From contig NZ_JAHOPB010000001.1 of assembly GCF_019039055.1 (NCBI RefSeq), positions 248,001 to 312,000 on the forward strand: 64,000 bases of DNA, read 5' to 3'. Below, piece by piece: positions 8,177 through 17,111 of this stretch. This stretch comes from Reyranella humidisoli (GTDB lineage: Bacteria; Pseudomonadota; Alphaproteobacteria; Reyranellales; Reyranellaceae). A program made the position numbers and the translations under genes. Positions within the stretch are counted from its first letter, which is position 1, and each line of letters opens with the position of its first letter. The notes under the pieces are model-generated. The model did no database searches, had not been told where the DNA came from, and worked only from the letters and a program-made list of their open reading frames with translations.

Positions 8177-9288
8177 CACCCCTTGCGGGCGCCCGTCGGC
8201 TGGTCGTCAAGATCGGCTCCTCGATCCTGGTAGACGAGACGAAGGGCGAGGTCCGGCGGGATTGGCTCGAAGCGCTGACCAACGACGTCGCGCGCCTGCA
8301 CAAAGGCGGCTGCGAGGTCGTGCTGGTCTCGTCCGGCGCCATTCGTCTCGGCCGCACCCACCTCAAGCTGCCGAACGGCCCGCTGCGTCTCGAAGAGAGC
8401 CAGGCCGCCGCCGCGACCGGCCAGATCCAGCTCGCGCAGGCCTACCAGGAAGCGCTGGCACGGCACGGCATCACCGTCGCGCAGATCCTGTTGACCCTGA
8501 ACGATTCGGAGGAGCGCCGCCGCTACCTCAACGCGCGCCAGACCATGGCGACGCTGCTGGGCCTCGGCGCCATTCCCGTCATCAACGAGAACGACACGGT
8601 CGCCACCGACGAGATCCGCTTCGGCGACAACGATCGCCTGGGCGCGCGCGTCGCCGAGATGATCACGGCCGACACACTGGTGCTGCTGTCCGACATCGAC
8701 GGTCTCTACACCGGCGACCCGCGCAGCGACGCCTCGGCGACGTTCATTCCCGAGATCCGCGAGATCACGCCCGAGATCGAGGCGATGGCGGGCGTCGCGG
8801 CGTCCGAGATGTCGAACGGCGGCATGGTGACCAAGCTGATGGCCGGCCGCATCGCGATGGCCGCCGGCTGCCGCATGGCGATCGCCGACGGACGCAATGT
8901 CGGCGCACTGGGCGCGCTGATCGACGGCACCGCGCGTTGCAGCTGGTTCCTGCCCGAGGCCTCGCCTCTGTCGGCCCGCAAGAAGTGGATCAAGGGCTCG
9001 CTCAAGCCGACCGGCACGCTGGTCGTCGACGACGGCGCGGTGCGCGCGCTCTCGACGGGCAAGAGCCTGCTGCCGGCTGGCGTCACCTCGGTCGCCGGCG
9101 AGTTCCGCCGTGGCGACGTCGTCGACGTGAAGGATCGCGGCGGGCGCGTGCTGGCGCGCGGGTTGGTCGCCTATGCCGCCGACGACGCGCGACGCATCGC
9201 CGGCCGCAAGAGTGCCGAGATCGAACGGCTGCTGGGTTTCCGCGGCCGCGACGAGATCGTCCATCGCGACGACCTCGTGGTCGAGTGA
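8173..9288 (+). CDS. proB: glutamate 5-kinase
   Basis: Glutamate 5-kinase, 371 residues, which makes gamma-glutamyl phosphate from glutamate and ATP, the first step of proline synthesis. The amino-acid-kinase domain covers about residues 5-255 ([41 protein letters not shown]). A PUA domain occupies about 275-355, as in most bacterial ProB. It overlaps obgE by 4 nt and precedes proA by 16 nt; proBA form one unit. Proline feedback inhibition is expected from the family. Confidence 0.97.
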   Translation: MTPLAGARRLVVKIGSSILVDETKGEVRRDWLEALTNDVARLHKGGCEVVLVSSGAIRLGRTHLKLPNGPLRLEESQAAAATGQIQLAQAYQEALARHGITVAQILLTLNDSEERRRYLNARQTMATLLGLGAIPVINENDTVATDEIRFGDNDRLGARVAEMITADTLVLLSDIDGLYTGDPRSDASATFIPEIREITPEIEAMAGVAASEMSNGGMVTKLMAGRIAMAAGCRMAIADGRNVGALGALIDGTARCSWFLPEASPLSARKKWIKGSLKPTGTLVVDDGAVRALSTGKSLLPAGVTSVAGEFRRGDVVDVKDRGGRVLARGLVAYAADDARRIAGRKSAEIERLLGFRGRDEIVHRDDLVVE

Positions 9289-9304
9289 CGAGACGGAGCG
9301 TCCC

Positions 9305-10588
9305 ATGAACGTTCAGACCAAACCCGCCGCGGAAGACGCCGTGGCCATCGTGGCCGAACTCGGCCGCCGCGCGAAGGCCGCCGCCGCCGCGCTGCGCAAT
9401 GCGCCGACCGACGCCAAGAACAAGGCGCTCGCGGATGCCGCGCGCCTGATCCGCGACGAGAAGCCGGCCATCCTTGCCGCCAACGCGCGCGACATCGAAG
9501 CCGCCAGGGCCGCGGGCATGACCACTGCCCTGCAGGACCGGCTGTTGCTGAACGACGCGCGTGTCGAAGCAATGGCGAAGGGCCTCGACGAAATCGCCGC
9601 GCTCCCGGATCCGGTCGGCGCGACCATCGAGCAGTGGCAGCGTCCCAGCGGCCTGGCCTTCAGCCGCGTGCGCGTGCCGATCGGCATCATCGGCGTGATC
9701 TACGAGGCGCGCCCCAACGTCACCGCCGACGCCGGCGCGCTCTGCATCAAATCGGGCAACGTCGTCGTGCTGCGCGGCGGCTCCGACAGCTTCCATTCCT
9801 CGCGCACCATCGTGGAGCTGCTGCGTCGCGCGCTGGCCGGCGCCGGCCTGCCCGAGGATTGCGTGGCGCTGGTGCCCACCACCGACCGCGCCGCCGTGGG
9901 CGAGATGCTGCGCGCCATGGACTGGCTCGACCTCATCGTGCCGCGCGGCGGGCGTTCGCTGATCGACCGCGTGACGCAGGAAAGCCGCGTGCCGGTGCTG
10001 CGCCACTATGACGGCATCTGCCACGTCTATGTCGACCGCGACGCCGACGTCGCCATGGCGCGCGACCTCGTGGCCAACGCCAAGATGCGCCGCGTCAGCG
10101 TCTGCGGCGCCGCCGAGACGCTGCTGATCGACCGCGCCGCGCTCGACACGCACCTGAAGCCGGTACTCGACAGGCTGCACGAGCTGGGCTGCGAGGTGCG
10201 CGGGGACGCCGAGGTACAGAAGCGCGACCCGAAGGCTCTGGCCGCCACCGAGAAGGACTGGCGCACCGAGTATCTCGAGCCGATCATCTCGGTCGCCGCC
10301 GTCGACGGCGTCGACGGTGCCATCGCGCATATCGCGCGCTACGGCAGCCAGCACACCGAATCGATCGTCACCGACAATGAGGCCACGGCGCAGCGCTTCC
10401 TGGGCGAGGTGGACAGCGCCATCGTGATGCACAATGCCAGCACGCAGTTCGCCGACGGCGGCGAGTTTGGCCTCGGCGCCGAGATCGGCATCTCGACCAA
10501 CCGCATGCACGCGCGCGGGCCCGTAGGCCTGGTCGAGCTCACGACCTACAAGAACATTGTGCGCGGCAAGGGTACGCTGCGCCCGTGA
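9305..10588 (+). CDS. proA: glutamate-5-semialdehyde dehydrogenase
   Basis: Gamma-glutamyl phosphate reductase, 427 residues, which converts the ProB product to glutamate-5-semialdehyde with NADPH. It has the aldehyde-dehydrogenase-like fold: VIYEARPNVT (about 131-140), the active-site cysteine in RVSVCGAAETLL (C267), and the C-terminal FGLGAEIGISTNRMHARGPVGL. The assigned ATG follows proB by 16 nt, and the gene ends 10 nt before the NadD-RsfS gene. Confidence 0.97.
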   Translation: MNVQTKPAAEDAVAIVAELGRRAKAAAAALRNAPTDAKNKALADAARLIRDEKPAILAANARDIEAARAAGMTTALQDRLLLNDARVEAMAKGLDEIAALPDPVGATIEQWQRPSGLAFSRVRVPIGIIGVIYEARPNVTADAGALCIKSGNVVVLRGGSDSFHSSRTIVELLRRALAGAGLPEDCVALVPTTDRAAVGEMLRAMDWLDLIVPRGGRSLIDRVTQESRVPVLRHYDGICHVYVDRDADVAMARDLVANAKMRRVSVCGAAETLLIDRAALDTHLKPVLDRLHELGCEVRGDAEVQKRDPKALAATEKDWRTEYLEPIISVAAVDGVDGAIAHIARYGSQHTESIVTDNEATAQRFLGEVDSAIVMHNASTQFADGGEFGLGAEIGISTNRMHARGPVGLVELTTYKNIVRGKGTLRP

Positions 10589-10598
10589 GAGTTCGGCC

Positions 10599-11684
10599 GT
10601 GACCCTGCACCCCATGCCGGGCGTGTCGCGCGCCACGACGCGGCGCATCGGCCTGCTGGGCGGCTCGTTCAACCCTGCCCATGCCGGCCACCGGCACATC
10701 AGCCTGGAGGCGTTGAAGCGCCTCGGTCTCGACGAGGTGTGGTGGCTGGTCTCGCCGCAGAACCCGCTGAAGAGCGGCGACGGGATGGAGCCGCTGCCGA
10801 CCCGCGTGGCCCGTGCCCGCCAGCTCGCCCGCCATCCGAGGATCCGCGTCGATGCGCCCGAGCTTGTGCTCGGCACGCGCTACACACTCGACACGGTGCG
10901 GGCGCTGAAGCGGGTCTATCCGCGCGCAAAATTCGTCTGGCTGATGGGCGCCGACATCCTGCCCCAGCTCGTCGACTGGGCCGGCTGGCGCGACCTGTTC
11001 GGCAGCATCCCCATCGCCGCCTTCGCCCGCCCGGGCTGGAGCCATGCCGCCCTCGCCGCCCCGGCGCCGCGCACCTTCGAGCGTTTCCGGCTGCAAGCCG
11101 CCGAGGCCCGCCAGCTCGCCACTTGCGAGCCGCCGGCCTGGTGCTTTATCCCGAGCAGACTGGATACCCATTCGGCCACGGCGATCCGCGCCGTGCGCCC
11201 GCCCCGAACCAGAGCGAAAGGAAAGACCATCCCCGACCAGACCCGCCAGCTTCCCGACCGAAGCAAAGCCTCCGACGCGCTCCTGAAACTGGTGCGCGAC
11301 TCCCTCGACGACAACAAGGCCGAGGACGTCGTCGTCATCGACCTCAAGGGCAAGTCGGCCTTCGCCGACTACATGGTGATCGCCTCCGGCCGCTCGAACC
11401 GCCAGGTCGTCGCCATCGCCGAGAATCTCGCCGACAAGCTGAAGCAGACCGGCCACGGCTACACGCCGGTCGAGGGCAAGCAGACCGGCGACTGGGTGCT
11501 GGTCGACGCCGGCGACGTGGTCGTGCACGTCTTCCGCCCCGAACCGCGCGCCTTCTACGCGCTCGAGAAGATGTGGGCGCTCGAGAACGAGGCAGCCGAC
11601 AAGCCCGTCAAGAAGGCGGCCGCCAAGCGCGCCGCGCCCAAGACGGCGAAGAAGCCCGCGGCCCGGCGCAAGCGCGCCTCCTGA
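10599..11684 (+). CDS. NadD-RsfS fusion: nicotinate-nucleotide adenylyltransferase plus ribosomal silencing factor
   Basis: One uninterrupted frame of 361 residues encodes two proteins that are normally separate neighbours. Residues about 15-200 are NadD, which adenylates NaMN in NAD synthesis: GGSFNP (21-26), HAGH (28-31), LMGADILPQ (115-123) and SATAIR (192-197). Residues about 222-330 are RsfS, which binds L14 and blocks subunit joining (AEDVVVIDL, FADYMVIASGRS, GDWVLVDAGDVVVHVF). A lysine/alanine-rich tail ends it. No stop and no ATG, GTG or TTG occurs at the domain joint. An AAAGGAAAG ribosome-binding-like stretch (11217-11225) precedes an ATC at 11229 exactly where RsfS normally begins, so an ATC-initiated separate RsfS is possible. 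The start could also be ATG 10614. Confidence 0.85.
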   Translation: MTLHPMPGVSRATTRRIGLLGGSFNPAHAGHRHISLEALKRLGLDEVWWLVSPQNPLKSGDGMEPLPTRVARARQLARHPRIRVDAPELVLGTRYTLDTVRALKRVYPRAKFVWLMGADILPQLVDWAGWRDLFGSIPIAAFARPGWSHAALAAPAPRTFERFRLQAAEARQLATCEPPAWCFIPSRLDTHSATAIRAVRPPRTRAKGKTIPDQTRQLPDRSKASDALLKLVRDSLDDNKAEDVVVIDLKGKSAFADYMVIASGRSNRQVVAIAENLADKLKQTGHGYTPVEGKQTGDWVLVDAGDVVVHVFRPEPRAFYALEKMWALENEAADKPVKKAAAKRAAPKTAKKPAARRKRAS

Positions 11685-11691
11685 GCGTGGC

Positions 11692-12150
11692 TTGAAGATC
11701 ACCATCGCCGCCATCGGCCGCGCGACGCGGGGGCCGGAGCGCGATCTCTACGACCACTATGCCGGCCGCATCCGCTGGCCGCTGACGCTGCGGGAACTCG
11801 AGGAAAAGCGGAAGCTCCCCGCCCCGCAGCTCATGCAGCGCGAGGGCGAATTGCTGCTGGAGGCGGCGCCGGCCGGCGCGACGCTGGTCATGCTGGACCG
11901 GCGCGGCAAGGTGCTAGACAGCGAGGCCTTCGCCGCCCGCCTGGGGAGCTGGCGCGACACGTCCGTGTCGGACGTGGCCTTCCTGATCGGCGGGGCCGAC
12001 GGGCACACCGAGGCGATGCTCAGGAAAGCCCGCCTGGTCCTGTCTTTTGGAGCCATGACCTGGCCCCATCTGCTGGCTCGCGGCATGCTGGCCGAGCAGA
12101 TCTACCGGGCGCAGCAACTTCTTGCCGGGCATCCCTATCACCGGGCGTGA
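11692..12150 (+). CDS. rlmH: 23S rRNA (pseudouridine1915-N3)-methyltransferase RlmH
   Basis: RlmH, 152 residues, the SPOUT methyltransferase that methylates pseudouridine 1915 in helix 69 of 23S rRNA. The trefoil-knot motif FLIGGADG is present, followed by the C-terminal LLARGMLAEQIYRAQQLLAGHPYHRA typical of the family. The start is TTG at 11692, giving the expected KITIAAIGR beginning; no ATG is available. It follows the NadD-RsfS gene by 7 nt and belongs to the same operon. Confidence 0.95.
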   Translation: MKITIAAIGRATRGPERDLYDHYAGRIRWPLTLRELEEKRKLPAPQLMQREGELLLEAAPAGATLVMLDRRGKVLDSEAFAARLGSWRDTSVSDVAFLIGGADGHTEAMLRKARLVLSFGAMTWPHLLARGMLAEQIYRAQQLLAGHPYHRA

Positions 12151-12205
12151 AATACCGGCAATTTTGCCTCTGTTCTGACGAAAAACCGGGGCTACATTGG
12201 CGGTC

Positions 12206-12820
12206 ATGCACGCAATTTCCCGGTGGCTCGCGGCCGCCTCCTCCTCCCTCCTCCTGGCTGCCGTTCCCGGCGCCGCCATGGCCCAGTCGACGACGCAGGC
12301 CAAGCCCCCTGCCGCCAATCCCGCCGAGAAGCCGGCCCTGAAGGGTGTGCGCAGCATCCCGTACGTCTCGATCACCGGTGAGGACGGCAAGCAGCGCCAC
12401 TACGAGACCAACGCCATCCCTCTGCTGTTCCATCGCGCCTGCTTCGGCTGGCGCATGTATCTCGGCGGCCCCAACCGTGTCGTGTCGCTGCGCGAGGTCC
12501 TCACCACCTCGCAGCCGGCCGAGCAGGTGATCGCCGGCCCCGAGACGGAAGTCAGCGCCGACAAGACCAAGGCCACGACCCGCATGCTCGAGACCGTGCA
12601 GGACGGCGTCCTGCAGCGGTCGTGGTGCATCATTCCGGGCGACCCGCCCGGCACCTACACCTACGACGTGAGCATCGATGGCGAGCCGCGCGGCGAGTTC
12701 GTGTTCTGCGCCATCGAGGTGCCCGACCAGAATCCCAACACCGATCCGCGCGAGCTGAGCTGCCCCAACAAGTTCAACGCCGTGGAGCGCGCCCAGCCAC
12801 AGCCGCGGAAGGCCTCGTAA
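12206..12820 (+). CDS. hypothetical secreted protein
   Basis: A 204-residue protein with a Sec signal peptide (about residues 1-24, cleavage after AMA in PGAAMAQS). A proline/alanine-rich linker and a domain of about 150 residues follow. The mature part has about four cysteines, suggesting periplasmic disulfides, and strand-rich stretches such as YTYDVSIDGEPRGEFVFC. I do not recognise a family. Its stop TAA shares one base with the gpmI start, so it is translationally linked to gpmI, and it sits where alphaproteobacteria often carry envelope genes. A TTG three codons upstream is an alternative start. Confidence 0.7.
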   Translation: MHAISRWLAAASSSLLLAAVPGAAMAQSTTQAKPPAANPAEKPALKGVRSIPYVSITGEDGKQRHYETNAIPLLFHRACFGWRMYLGGPNRVVSLREVLTTSQPAEQVIAGPETEVSADKTKATTRMLETVQDGVLQRSWCIIPGDPPGTYTYDVSIDGEPRGEFVFCAIEVPDQNPNTDPRELSCPNKFNAVERAQPQPRKAS

Positions 12821-14412
12821 TGACCGACAAGGCCTCGCGTCCGGTCCTGCTCTGCATCCTCGACGGGTGGGGCCATCGTCCCGAGCGCGCGAACAACGCC
12901 ATCCTGGGCGCCCGCACCCCTAACTTCGACCGGCTGGTCGCCACCTGTCCGCAGGGGCTGATCGACGCCTCGGAAACCTTCGTCGGTCTGCCCAAGGGGC
13001 AGATGGGCAATTCCGAGGTCGGCCACATGAACCTCGGCGCCGGCCGCGTCGCCGTGCCCGACCTGCCGCGCATCGACAATGCGATCGAGGATGGCTCGCT
13101 CGCCAGGAACCCGATCCTCATCGAGACGATCGCCACGCTGAGGAAGAGCGGCGCGGCATTGCACCTGATCGGCCTCGCGTCGCCGGGCGGCGTGCACGCT
13201 CATCAGGACCATCTCGTCTTCCTCGCCAACCTGTTCGCAGGGCACGGCGTGCCGGTCTGGATTCACGCTTTCCTCGACGGAAGGGACATGCCGCCGCGCA
13301 GTGCGCTGGAATGCCTCGACCATATCCAGGCGGGCCTGACGCCCGGCCTGCCGATCCGCTTCGCCACCGTGTCCGGCCGGTTCTATCCGATGGATCGCGA
13401 CAAGCGCTGGGAGCGCGTGACGCTGGCCTATGACGCGCTGGTCGACGCCAGGGGCGAGCATGCGACGACGGCGAAGCAAGCCGTCGACAAGGGCTATGCC
13501 GCCAATCTCGACGACGAGTTCGTGCTGCCCACCGTGATCGACGGCTATGCCGGCATGAAGGATGGCGACGGCCTCCTGATGTTCAACTACCGCTCGGACC
13601 GCGCGCGCCAGATCCTGACGGCGCTGCTCGATCCGCGCTTCGACGGCTTCACTCGCAACCGGGTCGTCAACTTCGCGACGAAGGTCGGCATGGTCGACTA
13701 TTCGGCGGCGCTCAATCCGTTCCTGAAGACGCTGTTCCCGCCGGAAATCATCAGGATGGGCCTCGGCGAGACCGTATCGAAGGCGGGCCTGAAGCAGTTG
13801 CGCATCGCCGAGACGGAGAAATACGCGCACGTCACATTCTTCTTCAACGGCGGCGAGGAGCGTGTGTTCGACGGCGAGGAGCGCATCCTCGTGCCCTCGC
13901 CCAAGGTCAAGACCTATGACCTGAAGCCGGAGATGAGCGCGCCTGAGGTGACCGACAGGCTGGTCGAGGCGATCGGCTCGGGCAGGTTCGACCTGATCGT
14001 CGTCAATTACGCGAATACCGACATGGTCGGCCATACCGGCGATCTCGGCGCCGCCACCCGGGCGGTGGAGGCGGTCGACGGCTGCCTCGGGCGGCTGATG
14101 CAGGCCATCCAGGCGGCCGGCGGCGCGATGTTCGTCACCGCCGACCATGGCAATGCCGAACAGATGTTCGACGAGCAATCGCACCAGAAGCACACCCAGC
14201 ACACGTTGAATCGCGTGCCGGCCCTGCTCTTCAACGCGCCGGCCGCCGTCCATTCGCTGGCCGACGGCAAGCTGGCCGACGTGGCGCCCACGCTGCTCGC
14301 CCTGATGGGAGTCGCGCAGCCTGCGGAAATGACGGGCAAGTCGATGCTTTCGACCGCCTCGCGGCCGGCCATCCTGGCCACTCCGCGCCCAGCGGCCGCA
14401 GCCTCTGCCTGA
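12820..14412 (+). CDS. gpmI: 2,3-bisphosphoglycerate-independent phosphoglycerate mutase
   Basis: Cofactor-independent phosphoglycerate mutase, 530 residues, which interconverts 3- and 2-phosphoglycerate using two Mn2+ ions. LCILDGWG near the N-terminus, the phosphoserine loop MGNSEVGH, FLDGRD, NYANTDMVGHTGD and TADHGN all match the alkaline-phosphatase superfamily metal ligands. The ATG overlaps the stop of the secreted-protein gene by one base. In many alphaproteobacteria an envC-type gene follows before ctpA; here only a 130-bp gap follows. Confidence 0.96.
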   Translation: MTDKASRPVLLCILDGWGHRPERANNAILGARTPNFDRLVATCPQGLIDASETFVGLPKGQMGNSEVGHMNLGAGRVAVPDLPRIDNAIEDGSLARNPILIETIATLRKSGAALHLIGLASPGGVHAHQDHLVFLANLFAGHGVPVWIHAFLDGRDMPPRSALECLDHIQAGLTPGLPIRFATVSGRFYPMDRDKRWERVTLAYDALVDARGEHATTAKQAVDKGYAANLDDEFVLPTVIDGYAGMKDGDGLLMFNYRSDRARQILTALLDPRFDGFTRNRVVNFATKVGMVDYSAALNPFLKTLFPPEIIRMGLGETVSKAGLKQLRIAETEKYAHVTFFFNGGEERVFDGEERILVPSPKVKTYDLKPEMSAPEVTDRLVEAIGSGRFDLIVVNYANTDMVGHTGDLGAATRAVEAVDGCLGRLMQAIQAAGGAMFVTADHGNAEQMFDEQSHQKHTQHTLNRVPALLFNAPAAVHSLADGKLADVAPTLLALMGVAQPAEMTGKSMLSTASRPAILATPRPAAAASA

Positions 14413-14542
14413 TTTGTGAAGTGGTGCAGGAGCCCGACGCCTTGATCCTGCCAAAGACGCCCCTGTATCCTCCCTCCCACGCTGAAACTCCGGATCGCCG
14501 GGCGTCAAAGCCCCTGGCGACTTCCCTCCTGAAGGCACCCAA

Positions 14543-15943
14543 ATGACCTTTCTGCGCTTAGCCTCACTTGCCACGGCCGTGGCTTTCCTGGCCGCTCCTG
14601 CCCTGGCGCAGAACAAGCCGGCCGATCCGAAGGCCGCCGGCGGCGACAAGAGCGAGCTCTATCAGCAGCTCAATCTGTTCGGAGACGTGCTGGAGCGCAT
14701 CCGCCGCGACTATGTCGAGCCGGTTGAAGAGAAGCAGCTTATCGAGAATGCCATCAATGGCATGCTGAGCGCCCTCGACCCGCATTCCAGCTACATGAAC
14801 CCGAAGTCGTACAAGGACATGCAGGTCCAGACGAAGGGTGAGTTCGGCGGGCTCGGCATCGAAGTCACGATGGAGAACGGCGTCATCAAGGTCGTGTCGC
14901 CGATCGACGACACGCCCGCCTCCAAGGCCGGCATCATGCCGGGCGACCTGATCTTCGCGCTGGACGGCGAGCCGGTGCAGGGCCTCACCCTGCAGGAAGC
15001 CGTCGAGAGGATGCGCGGCAAGGTCGGCACGCCGATCAAGGTCTCGATCCGCCGCGGAACCAAGGATCCCTTCGACGTGTCGCTGACGCGTGAGACGATC
15101 AAGGTGAAGCCGGTCAAGTACCGCCTCGAGGGCGGCGACATCGGCTACATCCGCGTCACCTCCTTCACCGAGCAGACGACGCCGGGCGTGCTCGACGCCG
15201 TCGAGAAGCTGAAGAAGGAAGCAGGCAACAAGCTCAAGGGCTACATCATCGACCTGCGCAACAATCCGGGCGGCCTGCTCGACCAGGCGATCGCGATGTC
15301 CGACGCCTTCCTCGACAAGGGCGAGATCGTTTCGGTCAAGGCGCGCAAGAACGACGAGGTCCAGCGCTGGAACGCCAAGCCGGGCGACGTCGCCAACGGG
15401 CTGCCGATTGTCGTGCTGATGAACGGCGGCTCGGCCTCGGCGTCTGAGATCGTGGCCGGCGCGCTGCAGGATCACCGCCGCGCCATCGTTCTCGGCACGC
15501 GCTCGTTCGGCAAGGGCTCGGTCCAGACCATCATGCAGGTGACCGGCGGCGGCGCGATCCGCCTGACCACGGCGCTCTACTTCACGCCGTCGGGCCGCTC
15601 CATCCAGAAGGAAGGCATCAAGCCGGACATCGAGGTCGAGCCCGCGAAGATCGAAAGCATCCAGCAGCGTTCGAGCTTCCGCGAGGAAAACCTGCGCCGC
15701 TCGATCACCAACCCGAACGACAAGCCCGTCGCCCCGCCGCCGCCGGCCAAGCCGGAAGCCGGCAAGCCGGGCGACAAGACCGACGACAAGGCCGCCGGCC
15801 AGAAGGCTCCCCAGGCGACTCCCCAGACAACGCCGTCGGGCGATCCGGACGAGCCGCCGAAGGAGCAGGCTGCCGACTACCAGCTGCTGCGCGCTGCCGA
15901 CCTTATCCGCGGCATCTCGCTCTACAGCGGCAAGGCCAACTGA
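14543..15943 (+). CDS. ctpA: S41 family C-terminal processing peptidase
   Basis: A periplasmic carboxyl-terminal processing protease of 466 residues. It has a Sec signal peptide (about 1-22, ALAQ), a PDZ domain at about 95-175 (FGGLGIEVTMENG, SKAGIMPGDLIFALDGEPV) and the S41 catalytic core with the serine in NGGSASASEIVAG and the lysine in GTRSFGKGSVQT. The C-terminal region is proline/lysine-rich (about 390-440). It trims or degrades periplasmic proteins such as cell-wall hydrolases. A TTGATC (16 nt) TGTATC promoter-like pair lies upstream at about 14440-14470. Confidence 0.93.
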   Translation: MTFLRLASLATAVAFLAAPALAQNKPADPKAAGGDKSELYQQLNLFGDVLERIRRDYVEPVEEKQLIENAINGMLSALDPHSSYMNPKSYKDMQVQTKGEFGGLGIEVTMENGVIKVVSPIDDTPASKAGIMPGDLIFALDGEPVQGLTLQEAVERMRGKVGTPIKVSIRRGTKDPFDVSLTRETIKVKPVKYRLEGGDIGYIRVTSFTEQTTPGVLDAVEKLKKEAGNKLKGYIIDLRNNPGGLLDQAIAMSDAFLDKGEIVSVKARKNDEVQRWNAKPGDVANGLPIVVLMNGGSASASEIVAGALQDHRRAIVLGTRSFGKGSVQTIMQVTGGGAIRLTTALYFTPSGRSIQKEGIKPDIEVEPAKIESIQQRSSFREENLRRSITNPNDKPVAPPPPAKPEAGKPGDKTDDKAAGQKAPQATPQTTPSGDPDEPPKEQAADYQLLRAADLIRGISLYSGKAN

Positions 15944-15965
15944 AAGCCCTTCCGGGAATGACGCC

Positions 15966-17111
15966 GTGGCCCGCACCGGCCGAAGCGGCGACGTAACGGC
16001 AAAGCGGCGACCGACCCACAGGGGGCTGGTCGCCGCTTACCTTTTCGTGTTCGCCCTGATCGCCGGTTCTGCCGGTGTCGTCTTCGGGTACCTGCTGGAC
16101 GGCGAGGCGACGCGAGCGATGGACAGCGCGGTGGCGGCTTCACCCGTCAGCCCCGCGTCCGCGGCCGCCGTGCCGCCCGAACCTGCCCCCATCCAGGCCC
16201 TGCCCCTGCCGGTCCGGCCAGCGCCGTCCCTTGGGTTCCGCAAGCTGCCGCCCGAGGAATCGGCCGGCATGATCGAGATCACCACCGACGGGCTGCGGCT
16301 GCCGCGCATCTCGCCCTCGGGCTGGATGCCCTGGATCGCCAATGCCCGGCGCTTCGATCCGTCGGTCGGCGCACCGGCACGGCTCGGCCTGCTGATGATC
16401 AATGTCGGCCTCAAGGAGCCGGCCATGCGCAAGGCGATCGAGGAACTCCCACCCGAAGTCAGCCTGGCGTTCCTGCCCGGCACGCCCGATCTGCCGCGCT
16501 GGCTCCAGCAGGCGCGGGCCTTCGGCCATGAAACCTACCTCATGCTGCCGATGGACGACCCGGCCGTGGGCGAACGCGGCCTCCGCCCGATCGAGGCGGC
16601 AGCCGATGCCGCGGAGAACCTGAAGCGGCTGCGGACCATCCTCGCGCGCGGCGAGGGCTATGTGGGCCTTGTCGTCGCGGCGCCCGGCCGCCCCGCCCTG
16701 GCCGAGGCGGTGCTGCGCCCGCTGTTGAAGGAGATCGCCGATCGTGGCCTCGCGCTGATCGAGATCAGCCCGATGCCCGGCCCGGCCTCGATCCAGCGGC
16801 TGACCGAGGAACTGGGCGTGGGCTACGCCCGCAGCACCGACGTACTCGACTACAAGCTGGCCGGCGAGGGCGTCGTCGGCAATCTCGACCGACTGGCGGC
16901 CTGGGTCGCCGAGGCGGCCCCGGACCGCGCGCCCCGCCATGCATTCGGCGTCGCGCAACCGGACGAGGAAGCCATCACGGCCCTGCGCGGCTGGTACAAG
17001 GGGCAGGAAGCGCGCAAGGACGTGTCGATGGTGCCGATCATCGGCCATTTCGAATGCCGCGATGCCTGCATGAACCGGATGCGTACCCAGCCCGCCCAGC
17101 TCCGCCCATGA
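15966..17111 (+). CDS. divergent polysaccharide deacetylase family protein
   Basis: A 381-residue protein anchored by one N-terminal membrane helix (about residues 20-42: LVAAYLFVFALIAGSAGVVFGYLL) after a basic cytoplasmic tail. A proline/alanine linker leads to a domain of about 240 residues typical of the divergent polysaccharide deacetylase family (YibQ/DUF610): LGLLMINVGL, SLAFLPGTPDL, HETYLMLPMDD and GYARSTDVLD. The family is found next to ctpA and rppH in alphaproteobacteria and is presumed to act on the envelope. The start is GTG at 15966. The stop overlaps the rppH start. Confidence 0.85.
   Translation: MARTGRSGDVTAKRRPTHRGLVAAYLFVFALIAGSAGVVFGYLLDGEATRAMDSAVAASPVSPASAAAVPPEPAPIQALPLPVRPAPSLGFRKLPPEESAGMIEITTDGLRLPRISPSGWMPWIANARRFDPSVGAPARLGLLMINVGLKEPAMRKAIEELPPEVSLAFLPGTPDLPRWLQQARAFGHETYLMLPMDDPAVGERGLRPIEAAADAAENLKRLRTILARGEGYVGLVVAAPGRPALAEAVLRPLLKEIADRGLALIEISPMPGPASIQRLTEELGVGYARSTDVLDYKLAGEGVVGNLDRLAAWVAEAAPDRAPRHAFGVAQPDEEAITALRGWYKGQEARKDVSMVPIIGHFECRDACMNRMRTQPAQLRP

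Noticed and set aside
10599..11684. NadD-RsfS fusion as a simple frameshift error
   Set aside because: Both domains are in the same frame, so a single indel cannot create the fusion; both a lost stop and a lost standard start would be needed.
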